The translations under genes were made by a program, and so were the position numbers. A stretch of DNA of 42,990 nt from UBA3775 sp051877895 (GTDB taxonomy: Bacteria > Bacillota > Clostridia > Lachnospirales > Lachnospiraceae). The DNA is taken from contig JBJEJI010000058.1 in the NCBI GenBank assembly GCA_051877895.1, positions 1 through 42,990 on the forward strand. Reading direction: 5' to 3'. The notes under the pieces are model-generated. The model was given only the letters and a program-made list of their open reading frames with translations, was not told where the DNA came from and did no database searches. This document shows, in pieces, positions 1 through 7,816 of the stretch; positions within the stretch are counted from its first letter, which is position 1; every line of letters begins with the position of its first letter.

Positions 1-10
1 GCACGAAGTG

Positions 11-54
11 CAGTTTTTTAACGAGCAAAAAGCGTAGCGTTTGCGAGTTTGACA
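11..54 (+). repeat. Interspersed repeat, copy 1
   Basis: A stretch of about 44 bases with the core AACGAGCAAAAAGCG followed by TTTGCGAGTTTGACA. A near-identical copy lies on the opposite strand at 13862-13906, differing at only a few positions in the shared core. It contains an imperfect inverted repeat (GCAAA ... TTTGC). Both copies are intergenic. Family unknown; it looks like a short REP-like or MITE-like element. Confidence 0.6.
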
Positions 55-114
55 TGATATAAAAAAATTATTGGCTCTTTATGTCACTTATAGGCAAAAA
101 TAAGAGAATGGTAC

Positions 115-143
115 TTGACGGAGTGAGGTAAAAATAATAAACT
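115..143 (+). promoter_or_regulatory. Putative sigma-A promoter for the trpB-like gene
   Basis: TTGACG (115-120), a 17-base spacer and TAAACT (138-143), about 70 bases upstream of the chosen start. The -35 is strong and the -10 is only a 4 of 6 match to TATAAT. Confidence 0.4.
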
Positions 144-214
144 ATAAATAATGGTTTTAAATGAAATCCCATGTCCTTTGGGTGTGGGAAATAAATAAAA
201 GGAGGATATATTCC

Positions 215-1582
215 ATGAGTGATATACCTTATAAAATTTATCTTGAAGAGAACGAGATGCCTAAGGCATGGTATAACGTTCGCTCCGATATGAAAAAGAA
301 GCCGGCTCCTCTTTTGAATCCGGGAACCTTAAAGCCGGTTACACTGGAAGAACTGTCAGCTGTATTCTGCGAAGATCTTTGCAGACAGGAACTTGATGAT
401 GATACGGCATATTTTGAAATTCCTGAGGAAATCAAAAAATTCTATAAAATGTATCGTCCGTCTCCTCTGGTAAGAGCTTACTGCCTTGAAGAAAAACTTC
501 AGACTCCTGCTCACATTTACTACAAGTTTGAGGGCAACAATACATCAGGAAGCCATAAGCTGAATTCAGCCATTGCCCAGGCTTATTATGCTAAGAAACA
601 GGGGCTTAAAGGTGTTACAACCGAAACCGGCGCAGGTCAGTGGGGTACTGCTCTTTCCATGGCATGTTCCTATTTTGGTCTTGACTGCCAGGTATATATG
701 GTTAAATGTTCTTATGAACAGAAGCCGTTCAGACGTGAAGTAATGCGTACATACGGTGCAAAGGTTACTCCTTCACCATCCATGACAACCAACGTGGGAC
801 GTAAAATTAATGAAGAATTTCCGGGAACCACAGGAAGCCTTGGCTGTGCTATTTCCGAAGCTGTGGAAGCAGCTGTTTCCCAGGAAGGTTATCGCTATGT
901 TTTAGGTTCCGTGCTTAATCAGGTTCTCCTGCATCAGTCTGTAATCGGTCTTGAAACAAAGGCTGCACTTGATAAATATGGAATTAAAGCAGACATGATT
1001 ATCGGTTGTGCAGGCGGCGGTTCCAACCTTGGGGGTCTGATTTCTCCGTTCGCAGGTGAAATGCTCAGAGGAGAAGCAGATTATGAAATAATCGCAGTTG
1101 AACCGGCATCCTGCCCAAGTCTTACCCGCGGTAAATATGCATATGATTTCTGCGATACCGGAAAAGTTTGTCCACTTGCAAAAATGTATACTCTTGGCAG
1201 CAGCTTTATTCCTTCTGCCAACCATGCCGGCGGACTTCGTTATCATGGAATGAGCTCCATTGTTTCCGAACTTTATGATCAGGGACTTGTTAAGGCAAGA
1301 AGCGTTGAACAGACAGAAGTATTCAAAGCTGCAGAAGAATTCGCAAGAGTGGAGGGTATTCTCCCTGCCCCTGAAAGCAGTCATGCAATCAAAGTTGCCA
1401 TTGATGAAGCCCTTAAATGTAAAGAAACAGGAGAAGCTAAGAACATTGTATTCGGTCTCACAGGTACAGGTTATTTCGATATGGTTGCATACCAGAAGTA
1501 TAATGACCGTGAAATGGGTGACTATATTCCTACAGATGAGGATATTGCAAAGTCTTTGAGTCAGCTTCCTGTTGTAGAGTAA
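215..1582 (+). CDS. trpB: TrpB-like (TrpB2-type) tryptophan synthase beta chain, PLP enzyme
   Basis: Predicted PLP-dependent enzyme joining indole and serine to make tryptophan, in the cytoplasm. The start at 215 follows AGGAGG with good spacing and gives 455 residues; an upstream in-frame start at 161 lacks a ribosome site. The PLP lysine sits in the motif GSHKLNSA (Lys about 115), and the phosphate-binding glycine loop GCAGGGSN is near residues 264-271. Length and sequence style fit the TrpB2 branch (about 430-460 residues) rather than the classical roughly 400-residue TrpB. No trpA or other trp gene is adjacent, so this is a stand-alone copy; TrpB2 proteins are often found outside trp operons and are proposed to salvage indole. 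Its own promoter and terminator suggest a single-gene unit. Family assignment is firm; the TrpB2 subtype and physiological role are inference. Confidence 0.9.
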   Translation: MSDIPYKIYLEENEMPKAWYNVRSDMKKKPAPLLNPGTLKPVTLEELSAVFCEDLCRQELDDDTAYFEIPEEIKKFYKMYRPSPLVRAYCLEEKLQTPAHIYYKFEGNNTSGSHKLNSAIAQAYYAKKQGLKGVTTETGAGQWGTALSMACSYFGLDCQVYMVKCSYEQKPFRREVMRTYGAKVTPSPSMTTNVGRKINEEFPGTTGSLGCAISEAVEAAVSQEGYRYVLGSVLNQVLLHQSVIGLETKAALDKYGIKADMIIGCAGGGSNLGGLISPFAGEMLRGEADYEIIAVEPASCPSLTRGKYAYDFCDTGKVCPLAKMYTLGSSFIPSANHAGGLRYHGMSSIVSELYDQGLVKARSVEQTEVFKAAEEFARVEGILPAPESSHAIKVAIDEALKCKETGEAKNIVFGLTGTGYFDMVAYQKYNDREMGDYIPTDEDIAKSLSQLPVVE

Positions 1583-1621
1583 TTATATAAAAAAATAATG
1601 CCCGGTCAGAACCGGAATTAT

Positions 1622-1655
1622 AAACGGCACAGTTCATAAAACTGTGCCGTTTTTT
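1622..1655 (+). terminator. Rho-independent terminator after trpB-like gene
   Basis: A perfect 13-bp stem (1622-1634 with 1640-1652, containing ACGGCACAGTT) with loop CATAA and a following T-run. Confidence 0.9.
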
Positions 1656-1757
1656 GTGTTTATTCTTGTATCTCGTATCCATTTTGCCCTTGTTGAACCT
1701 GATAAATGGTAAAAATTATCTATTGTAATTTCCTGGGAGTTATGATAACCTTACATA

Positions 1758-1775
1758 GGTTAGAATAAACTAACT
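1758..1775. promoter_or_regulatory. Putative operator GGTTAG-N6-CTAACT, copy 1
   Basis: GGTTAG, six AT bases, CTAACT, about 28 bases before the first ABC exporter gene. The same 12 defined bases with the same spacing recur at 6037-6054 before another ABC-type gene. This points to a shared dimeric repressor site. The arms resemble half of the DtxR/IdeR box (TTAGGTTAG) but the half-site spacing is different, so the regulator family is unknown. Confidence 0.6.
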
Positions 1776-1802
1776 AATACATGGCAGGTGGTGACTGATG
1801 TG

Positions 1803-3560
1803 ATGATTCACAAGCGTCTGATCGGAACGGTCAGTGAAAGTAAGAAATATGTTGCCGGAAATGTTATTCTGCAATGGTGTTCCCTGATTGCAAATATTGT
1901 AATGATGGTAGCAGTTGCACATCTTCTGGCTGAACTTTATGAGGGCACAGCGGAAACATGGACTTTTATTGTGACTGCCTTTATGGGTGTGTTGTCCGCA
2001 GGTGTAAGATTTCTGTGTGTGACGGGAGCAAGCCATATGAGTTATCTGTCCTCCAAGGAAGTAAAGAGTTCACTGAGGGAAATGATTTACAGAAAACTGC
2101 TGCGGCTGGGGAGCTCATACAAAGAAAAAGTGCAGACCTCTGAAATTGTCCAGGTTGCGGTAGAAGGGGTTGATCAGCTTGAAATCTATTTTGGTGCATA
2201 TCTTCCTCAGTTTTTTTATGCCATGCTGGCTCCGGTTACACTGTTTATTGTTTTGAGCTTTGTTAATTTTCCGTCGGCTCTTGTACTTCTTATTTGCGTT
2301 CCCATGATACCGATAGCAATTGCCGCAGTGCAGACCTGGGCAAAAAAGCTGCTTTCAAAGTACTGGGGACAGTATACTGCCCTGGGAGATACCTTTCTGG
2401 AAAATCTGCAGGGACTTACTACACTGAAAATATATCAGGCAGATGGTCTTAAACAGAAAGAGATGAATAGGGAATCTGAGAAATTCCGCAAAATCACTAT
2501 GAAAGTGCTTACAATGCAGTTGAATTCCATTACCATTATGGATTTGATTGCTTACGGCGGAGCAGCACTGGGAGTTATTTTGTCAGTAACTCAGTTCCGA
2601 AGCGGGAAGGTTTCCATGGAGGGTTGTCTGTTGATTATTCTTTTGTCTGCCGAGTTCTTTATTCCCATGCGGCAGCTTGGCTCTTTTTTTCATATTGCGA
2701 TGAACGGCATGGCGGCCAGTGATAAGATATTCCACCTTTTGGATTTGCCCGATGAACAATCCGTCATACAGACTGCTGATACTGTGGAACAAGTACCGGA
2801 GGGAGAAAAGTGTTCCATTATTTGTTCGGCGGTACACTTCTCTTATGAACCGGACCGTGAAATTCTGCATGGAATAACCATGAAATTTCCGAAGGAGAGT
2901 TTTACTGCCATCGTGGGGGAAAGCGGCAGCGGGAAGTCTACGGTTGCGGCAATTCTTATGGGAAGAAACAAAAACTATACAGGTTCGGTTACCCTTGGAG
3001 GGAAAAAGCTACGGGAAATACCTGAAGCAGAATTAATGAAAACCATTACATATATCAGTCATCAGAGCTATTTATTTAAGGGAACAGTCAGGGAAAATCT
3101 GCTGATGGGAAACCGTAATGCAGATGAGGAGAAAATGTGGAAAGTGCTGAAACGGGTAAAACTGGAGGGATTTTTCAGAAAAGAGCTGGGACTGGATACA
3201 CAGCTTTCGGAAAGGGCATCCAATCTTTCCGGAGGTCAGCGTCAGCGACTTGCTCTTGCAAGGGCACTTCTGCATGACAGCCCCGTATATATTTTTGATG
3301 AGGCCACCTCCAATATTGATGTGGAAAGTGAAAATGATATTATGGATGAAATCCGCAGACTGGCAAAAACCAAAACGGTTATTTTAATTTCTCACCGTCT
3401 GGCAAATGTAACTGCCTCTGACTGTATTTATGTTATGGAGAACGGAAACGTGGCGGAAAGCGGAACCCACAGGAAACTGCTGGCCGCAAATAGCAGATAT
3501 GCACAACTGTGGAAAACACAGCAGACCTTGGAAAATTACGGAAGGAGAATTCAGACATGA
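1803..3560 (+). CDS. ABC exporter, fused membrane and ATPase subunit (CydD-like)
   Basis: First half of a probable heterodimeric type IV ABC exporter in the cytoplasmic membrane. From the ATG at 1803 it is 585 residues: six predicted membrane helices in residues 1-310, then an ATPase domain with Walker A GESGSGKST (about 372), signature LSGGQRQR (about 474), Walker B YIFDEATSNID (about 495) and the switch ISHRLA. Several in-frame GTG codons (1788, 1791, 1800) precede this ATG; AGGTGG at 1786-1791 fits 1800 or 1803 best. The stop overlaps the next gene by four bases (ATGA), so the two halves are translationally coupled. Overall similarity is to CydDC-type thiol/heme-linked exporters, but substrate cannot be read from sequence, and no cydAB is nearby. 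The catalytic glutamate after Walker B is present (DEA). Operon expression probably depends on the operator at 1758-1775. Confidence 0.88.
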   Translation: MIHKRLIGTVSESKKYVAGNVILQWCSLIANIVMMVAVAHLLAELYEGTAETWTFIVTAFMGVLSAGVRFLCVTGASHMSYLSSKEVKSSLREMIYRKLLRLGSSYKEKVQTSEIVQVAVEGVDQLEIYFGAYLPQFFYAMLAPVTLFIVLSFVNFPSALVLLICVPMIPIAIAAVQTWAKKLLSKYWGQYTALGDTFLENLQGLTTLKIYQADGLKQKEMNRESEKFRKITMKVLTMQLNSITIMDLIAYGGAALGVILSVTQFRSGKVSMEGCLLIILLSAEFFIPMRQLGSFFHIAMNGMAASDKIFHLLDLPDEQSVIQTADTVEQVPEGEKCSIICSAVHFSYEPDREILHGITMKFPKESFTAIVGESGSGKSTVAAILMGRNKNYTGSVTLGGKKLREIPEAELMKTITYISHQSYLFKGTVRENLLMGNRNADEEKMWKVLKRVKLEGFFRKELGLDTQLSERASNLSGGQRQRLALARALLHDSPVYIFDEATSNIDVESENDIMDEIRRLAKTKTVILISHRLANVTASDCIYVMENGNVAESGTHRKLLAANSRYAQLWKTQQTLENYGRRIQT

Positions 3561-5227
3561 AAAAAAGAAGCGGATTTGAGGTTATGGCTGAATTAATCAG
3601 ACTGGTAAAGTCCTTAACCGGGTTTATGGTACTTGCAATTCTTATGGGGCTGATAGGACATCTTTGTGCGGCAGGGATTACTGTGCTTGGAGGCTACGGC
3701 GTACTTGAACTGCTGGGCTTTCAGGTTCCGTTTTCCTTGAAAGCGGTTTTTACGACGGCAGTGTTGTTTGCTGTCATACGGGGCTTTTTGCGCTATGGGG
3801 AACAGGCTTGTAATCATTATATTGCATTTAAGCTTCTGGCATTGATTCGAGATAAGGTTTTCGGGGCATTGAGGAAGCTTTGTCCGGCAAAGCTGGAGGG
3901 AAAAGAGAAAGGGAATCTGATTTCCGTAATAACTTCGGACATTGAGCTGTTGGAGGTTTTCTACGCACATACCATATCCCCGTCTGTGATTGCGTTTATC
4001 TTTACAATGGTGATGTGTTTGTTTATCGGAAGATATCATTTTTTGCAGGGAATTACGGCACTGACCGCTTATATTGCAGTGGGGATTTTGGTTCCCTTGA
4101 TTACATCCCGTGTCAGTGGTGAAACCGGGATGCGGTTTCGAACCAAATTCGGAGCATTGAGCAGTTTTGTACTGGACAGTTTGAGAGGACTTCCGGAGAT
4201 TCAGCAGTACGGGCAGGGTGAAGACCGCATTGCTGTCATGAATACCATGACGGAGGAACTGTCTGTGGACGAAAAACGGATGAAGCATATTTCAGGCCGG
4301 AACATGGCTGTAACCAATACTGTGATTCTTGCGGCTGATTTGGGAATGCTGTTTGTTTCTGCCCTGCTTATGCGACAGGGACTGACGGATTTTGAAGGGG
4401 TTCTGATTCCGACTCTGGCACTTATGAGTTCCTTCGGACCCGTTGTGGCCCTGGCAAATCTTGGCAGTACGCTTCAAAATACCTTTGCGGCAGGCAACAG
4501 AGTGTTGGATATTCTGGAAGAAAGGCCGATTACAGAAGAAATACAGGGGAAAAAAGATATTTCCTTTGGAGGAGCAAAAGCAGAAAATGTGACCTTTGCT
4601 TATGGGGATGAAATCATACTGAACCATACCAGCATGACTGTACCGAAGGGCAGAATTGTGGGAATTGCGGGGAAAAGCGGCAGTGGAAAGTCGACGCTTC
4701 TGAGGCTGTTCATGCGCTTCTGGCAGGTGAATGAAGGGAGAGTATGGATTTCCGACACAGATATTGAAGAGATTAATACAGAGAACCTTCGGAACATGGA
4801 AAGCTATATGACTCAGGAAACCCACCTGTTTCATGACAGCATAAAAAATAATCTGCGGCTGGTGAAACCGGAGGCGACGGACGGAGAAATTATTGATGCC
4901 TGTAAGAAGGCATCAATACATAATTTTATTATGAGCCTGCCTCAGGGTTATGACACCCCTGTAGGAGAACTTGGTGAGACTCTCTCCGGAGGAGAAAAAC
5001 AAAGGCTCGGACTGGCAAGGTCATTTTTACACGATGCCCCTTTTGTGCTGCTGGATGAACCTACAAGTAATCTGGACAGTCTGAATGAGGCAGTTATTCT
5101 GAAATCCCTGAGAGAGGAAGGAAAAGGAAAAACGGTAGTAATGGTTTCACACAGGCAGTCTGCACTGCGTGTTGCGGACACAGTCTGCAGTATGGAGGAA
5201 TTGTCCGGAACAGGGAGGGTAAGCTGA
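3557..5227 (+). CDS. ABC exporter, fused membrane and ATPase subunit (CydC-like)
   Basis: Second half-transporter, 556 residues from the ATG at 3557 (ribosome site GGAAGGAG), overlapping the upstream stop by four bases. An upstream in-frame start at 3509 lies inside the preceding gene and is unlikely. It has about six membrane helices in residues 15-310, Walker A GKSGSGKST (about 371), signature LSGGEKQR (about 475), Walker B VLLDEPTSNLD (about 495) and an H-loop in SHRQSA. With the preceding gene it should form a heterodimeric exporter. The C-terminus is short and immediately followed by a cysteine-rich YgbA-like protein whose start overlaps the stop. The family label CydC-like is by overall similarity only; a heme, thiol, peptide or siderophore-type cargo are all possible. 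Substrate is not determined. Confidence 0.88.
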   Translation: MKKRSGFEVMAELIRLVKSLTGFMVLAILMGLIGHLCAAGITVLGGYGVLELLGFQVPFSLKAVFTTAVLFAVIRGFLRYGEQACNHYIAFKLLALIRDKVFGALRKLCPAKLEGKEKGNLISVITSDIELLEVFYAHTISPSVIAFIFTMVMCLFIGRYHFLQGITALTAYIAVGILVPLITSRVSGETGMRFRTKFGALSSFVLDSLRGLPEIQQYGQGEDRIAVMNTMTEELSVDEKRMKHISGRNMAVTNTVILAADLGMLFVSALLMRQGLTDFEGVLIPTLALMSSFGPVVALANLGSTLQNTFAAGNRVLDILEERPITEEIQGKKDISFGGAKAENVTFAYGDEIILNHTSMTVPKGRIVGIAGKSGSGKSTLLRLFMRFWQVNEGRVWISDTDIEEINTENLRNMESYMTQETHLFHDSIKNNLRLVKPEATDGEIIDACKKASIHNFIMSLPQGYDTPVGELGETLSGGEKQRLGLARSFLHDAPFVLLDEPTSNLDSLNEAVILKSLREEGKGKTVVMVSHRQSALRVADTVCSMEELSGTGRVS

Positions 5228-5577
5228 TGGGTAAAACGGTTGAAGACAAGCGTGCAAGGGAAAAGGTAATTGTGTCACAGATGATTGCCTTGTACTGTAG
5301 AAAACACCATGGCAGCAGACGAAAGCTGTGCCCGGATTGTGACCGTTTGAACGAATATGCAAGGCTTAGGAGTGAGAAATGCCCTTTTATGGAAAAGAAA
5401 ACCTTCTGCTCAAATTGCAGAGTGCATTGCTATAAGCCGGAAATGAGGGAAAAAATACAGGAGGTCATGCGGTTTTCAGGGCCAAGGATGATTTTTTATC
5501 ATCCTGTAGTGGCTGTACGCCATCTTATATCTACAAGGAAAGAAAAAAGAAGATTGGAGAAAAAAGAATGTATTTAA
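5227..5577 (+). CDS. Cysteine-rich YgbA-type protein (nitrous oxide-stimulated promoter family)
   Basis: A 116-residue soluble protein matching, from memory of the family, the YgbA/NO-stimulated promoter family (PF11756). Visible hallmarks are CPDC (Cys35, Cys38), a cysteine in KCPF (52), CSNCRVHC (61, 64, 68) and the FSGPRMIFYHP segment (83-93). The cysteine spacing suggests a metal or Fe-S site. Its ATG shares one base with the stop of the CydC-like gene and its end overlaps the next gene by 10 bases, so it is the third cistron of a coupled four-gene operon. The family name comes from expression in denitrifiers, and its biochemical role is not settled; E. coli YgbA has been linked to nitrosative stress. 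Placement beside an ABC exporter suggests a shared role in metal, heme or NO stress, which is inference. Confidence 0.8.
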   Translation: MGKTVEDKRAREKVIVSQMIALYCRKHHGSRRKLCPDCDRLNEYARLRSEKCPFMEKKTFCSNCRVHCYKPEMREKIQEVMRFSGPRMIFYHPVVAVRHLISTRKEKRRLEKKECI

Positions 5578-5972
5578 AAAAAATAATATTAATTGTAACA
5601 GGATGTATTGGTGTGGTGCTGGGAGCAGCAGGGGCGGTTCTTCCGCTACTGCCGGCTTTTCCGTTTTTGCTGCTGGCAGCAGTGTGTTTTGGAAAAAGCT
5701 CGGAAAGACTTCATCACTGGTTTATTAATACAAAGCTTTATAAAAACAATTTAGAAAGTTATGTGCAGGGAAAAGGCATGACCTGGAGAACCAAGATAAG
5801 GATTATGATTACGGTAACACTGATGATGTCGGTGGGCTTTTTTATGATGAGCAGGGTGCCTGTGGGAAGAATTATACTGGCCTGTGTATGGGTTTTTCAT
5901 ATACTTTACTTCATATTCGGCGTAAAGACTTTAAAACAGGAGAAGAGAGAAATCGATATAGATCCGGCATAA
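5568..5972 (+). CDS. DUF454 (YbaN-like) small inner membrane protein
   Basis: A 134-residue membrane protein of the DUF454/YbaN family. The N-terminal segment has two closely spaced hydrophobic helices (residues 5-42, with the typical LPLLPAFPFLLLAAVCFGKSS pattern split over the turn), followed by RLHHWFINTKLY and two further helices (about 80-122). Family proteins are usually 110-135 residues, so it is full length. It overlaps the YgbA-type gene by 10 bases and ends the operon, followed by a hairpin terminator at 6002. Function of the family is unknown. Its consistent coupling here to an exporter pair and a cysteine-rich cytosolic protein is the main clue. Confidence 0.8.
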   Translation: MYLKKIILIVTGCIGVVLGAAGAVLPLLPAFPFLLLAAVCFGKSSERLHHWFINTKLYKNNLESYVQGKGMTWRTKIRIMITVTLMMSVGFFMMSRVPVGRIILACVWVFHILYFIFGVKTLKQEKREIDIDPA

Positions 5973-6001
5973 TATAATCCATTATGGCAGGCAAAGCACG
6001 G

Positions 6002-6028
6002 AAACAGCAAGAAACACCTGTTTTTTTT
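6002..6028 (+). terminator. Terminator of the ABC exporter operon
   Basis: AAACAG pairs with CTGTTT around a 10-base loop, followed by eight T residues. The stem is short, so efficiency may be partial. Confidence 0.6.
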
Positions 6029-6036
6029 AAAACATT

Positions 6037-6054
6037 GGTTAGTAAAAACTAACT
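6037..6054. promoter_or_regulatory. Putative operator GGTTAG-N6-CTAACT, copy 2
   Basis: Within it GTTAGT-AAAA-ACTAAC is a perfect 16-base palindrome. It sits 23 bases before the start of the broken ABC ATPase gene and matches the element at 1758-1775 at all 12 outer bases and in spacing. Confidence 0.6.
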
Positions 6055-6077
6055 GTAAATAGAATAGGAGGAGTAAA

Positions 6078-6368
6078 ATGAATATTGTAGAATTTAAGGA
6101 TGTAACCCGTATTTACAGCAATGGGGAGCATGTACAGAAGGCACTGGACGGTGTAAGCTTCCGGCTGGAAGAAGGAAAATTTGTGGTTGTCCTGGGGCCC
6201 AGCGGAGCCGGTAAAAGTACGCTGTTGAATCTGCTGGGAGGACTGGACAGTCCGACTGATGGAAAAATTAAGGTTAATGGAAAGGATATTTCAGCACTGA
6301 CAGGTAATGAACTGGCTGATTACCGTGCCTCAACTGTGGGTTTTGTTTTATTAAAAAACGGTGAGTGA
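6078..6368 (+). pseudogene. Truncated ABC transporter ATPase (LolD/MacB/FtsE-like), 5' fragment
   Basis: Starts well, with AGGAGG before the ATG, and reads as the first 90 residues of an ATPase that normally serves FtsX-type permeases: VEFKDVTRIY, then Walker A GPSGAGKST near 40-48, GGLDSPTDG, and LADYRASTVGFV. In intact relatives the next residues form the Q-loop (usually FQ followed by a hydrophobic stretch); here the reading changes to LLKNGE and stops after 96 residues, against about 225 normally. Signature, Walker B and H-loop are missing, and no permease follows. Sequence downstream (6355-6465) does not resume the family in any frame that I could see. This looks like a deletion or insertion endpoint, with the promoter and operator still intact. 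It could be a very recent truncation because the remaining part is undamaged. Confidence 0.8.
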
Positions 6369-6465
6369 CGGAATGAATAAAAGGATACAACCGCTACGGC
6401 AGTGTTATAACAAAAAGTTATATGCGGCTATAAATATTCCATATTGTTCTTTCTTTCAAAAATGG

Positions 6466-6494
6466 TTGACAAAATGGATTTACGGGGTTATGAT
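6466..6494 (+). promoter_or_regulatory. cysK promoter
   Basis: Perfect -35 TTGACA (6466-6471), 17-base spacer, -10 TATGAT (6489-6494), 67 bases before the cysK start. Confidence 0.8.
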
Positions 6495-6502
6495 ATAGAA
6501 AA

Positions 6503-6522
6503 CCTAGTAAACAGATAGGAAA
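6503..6522. promoter_or_regulatory. Putative Rrf2/CymR-like operator at cysK
   Basis: CCTAGTAAACAGATAGGAAA begins eight bases after the -10 box and so covers the likely transcription start. It has CCTA/TAGG arms and matches the segment just after the -10 of the Rrf2 gene (15010-15029) at 13 of 20 positions. Rrf2-family regulators such as CymR are known to repress cysteine synthesis genes in Firmicutes; the link here is inferred. Confidence 0.45.
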
Positions 6523-6561
6523 ACCACAAAATTTATTGAAATTTCTATTAAGGAGGCAATT

Positions 6562-7497
6562 ATGAGTAAAGTAGTGAACAGTACATTGGAATTAATCGGA
6601 GGGACTCCTCTTTTAAATGCACAGAGATATGCAAAAAAGGCAGGAGCAACAGAAGCTAACATCTTAGTAAAACTGGAATACCTGAATCCGGCAGGTTCTG
6701 TAAAGGACAGAATTGCACTTGCAATGATTGAGGATGCTGAAGCAAGCGGAGTTTTAAAACCGGGTGCAACCATTATTGAACCTACAAGCGGTAACACAGG
6801 AATCGGTCTTGCAGCAGTAGCAGCAGTGAAGGGTTACAGAGCCATTCTTACACTTCCGGAAACCATGAGCGTTGAGCGAAGAAATCTTCTGAAAGCTTAC
6901 GGCGCAGAATTGGTGCTGACAGAAGGTGCAAAAGGAATGAAAGGTGCAATTGCAAAGGCAGAGGAGCTTAAAGAGTCCATTCCGGGAGCAGTAATTCTTG
7001 GTCAGTTTGTTAACCCTGCAAACCCGAAGGTTCATTTTGAAACCACAGGCCCTGAAATCTGGGAGCAGACAGAAGGCAAGGTTGACATTCTGGTTGCAGG
7101 CGTAGGTACCGGCGGAACCATTACTGGTACAGGTTCTTATTTGAAGAGTAAAAACCCTGATGTAAAGGTTGTTGCTGTTGAACCGGCAGGAAGTCCTGTT
7201 TTATCCCAGGGTGTTGCCGGTCCTCACAAGATTCAGGGTATTGGAGCAGGCTTTGTTCCGGATGTTCTTGATACAAAGGTTTATGATGAAATTATTACTA
7301 TTGAAAACGAGGATGCATTTGCTTCAGGTAAAGCCTTTGCAGTATCAGAAGGTGTACTGGTTGGTATTTCCTCCGGTGCAGCATTAAAGGCAGCTTCCAT
7401 TCTTGCTGAAAGACCTGAAAACAAGGGCAAGAATATAGTTGTCATCCTTCCGGATTCCGGTGACAGATATCTTTCAACACCGTTGTTTGCTAATTAA
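6562..7497 (+). CDS. cysK: Cysteine synthase A (O-acetylserine sulfhydrylase)
   Basis: Makes cysteine from O-acetylserine and sulfide using PLP, in the cytoplasm. The 311-residue length is typical of CysK. The PLP lysine is Lys48 in NPAGSVKDR, the substrate loop is TSGNTG (75-80), and the cofactor phosphate loop is the glycine-rich GTGGTITGTG near 176-185. The start follows AAGGAGG. It is a single-gene unit with a clean sigma-A promoter (6466-6494) and a strong terminator. No cysE lies beside it. A candidate regulator site just after the -10 resembles one before the Rrf2 gene at 15088, fitting control by cysteine or Fe-S status. The related enzymes cystathionine beta-synthase and CysM are less likely given length and motifs. 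Confidence 0.95.
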   Translation: MSKVVNSTLELIGGTPLLNAQRYAKKAGATEANILVKLEYLNPAGSVKDRIALAMIEDAEASGVLKPGATIIEPTSGNTGIGLAAVAAVKGYRAILTLPETMSVERRNLLKAYGAELVLTEGAKGMKGAIAKAEELKESIPGAVILGQFVNPANPKVHFETTGPEIWEQTEGKVDILVAGVGTGGTITGTGSYLKSKNPDVKVVAVEPAGSPVLSQGVAGPHKIQGIGAGFVPDVLDTKVYDEIITIENEDAFASGKAFAVSEGVLVGISSGAALKAASILAERPENKGKNIVVILPDSGDRYLSTPLFAN

Positions 7498-7816
7498 AGG
7501 ATTAAAGATAGAATAGGAAACAATAAAATAGTCAGATAAAGCAGAAGCTGTACACAACCAGGTTTGTGTGCAGCTTTTTTGTTTGGCCAAACTTCGTTCC
7601 ATACAATAAAAACGCATTTCGAGGATGTGCACTCTTTGTTCTGTTTTGGTATTATTGTTTCGGAAGAGTAAATCTGCCCTGATATTTTTTCATAAAATTT
7701 ACACGCTCCGGATTTCTGATTTTACATTGAGACCTTAGAATCTAAGTATCAAAACCATAGATTTTGAAAAGAAAGGCAAAGAAGATTTGCAAAATAATTT
7801 CAGGAAGGTGAATTAT
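7498..7816. other. Intergenic region, cysK to metallophosphatase
   Basis: Holds the cysK terminator (7545-7581), two TTTACA words 23 bases apart (7698-7703 and 7721-7726) and a palindrome CTTAGA-A-TCTAAG (7734-7746) shortly before the phosphatase gene. Nothing coding was recognised. Confidence 0.6.
7545..7581 (+). terminator. cysK terminator
   Basis: AAGCTGTACACAA pairs with TTGTGTGCAGCTT (one mismatch or wobble) and is followed by a run of six or more T. Confidence 0.9.

Noticed and set aside
1..160. T-box or trp leader before the trpB-like gene
   Set aside because: No T-box sequence, specifier stem or tryptophan-rich leader peptide could be recognised; the region is explained by the repeat and a simple promoter.
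6374..6499. Small 41-codon frame after the broken ATPase
   Set aside because: No proper ribosome site, overlaps the cysK promoter, and no family resemblance.
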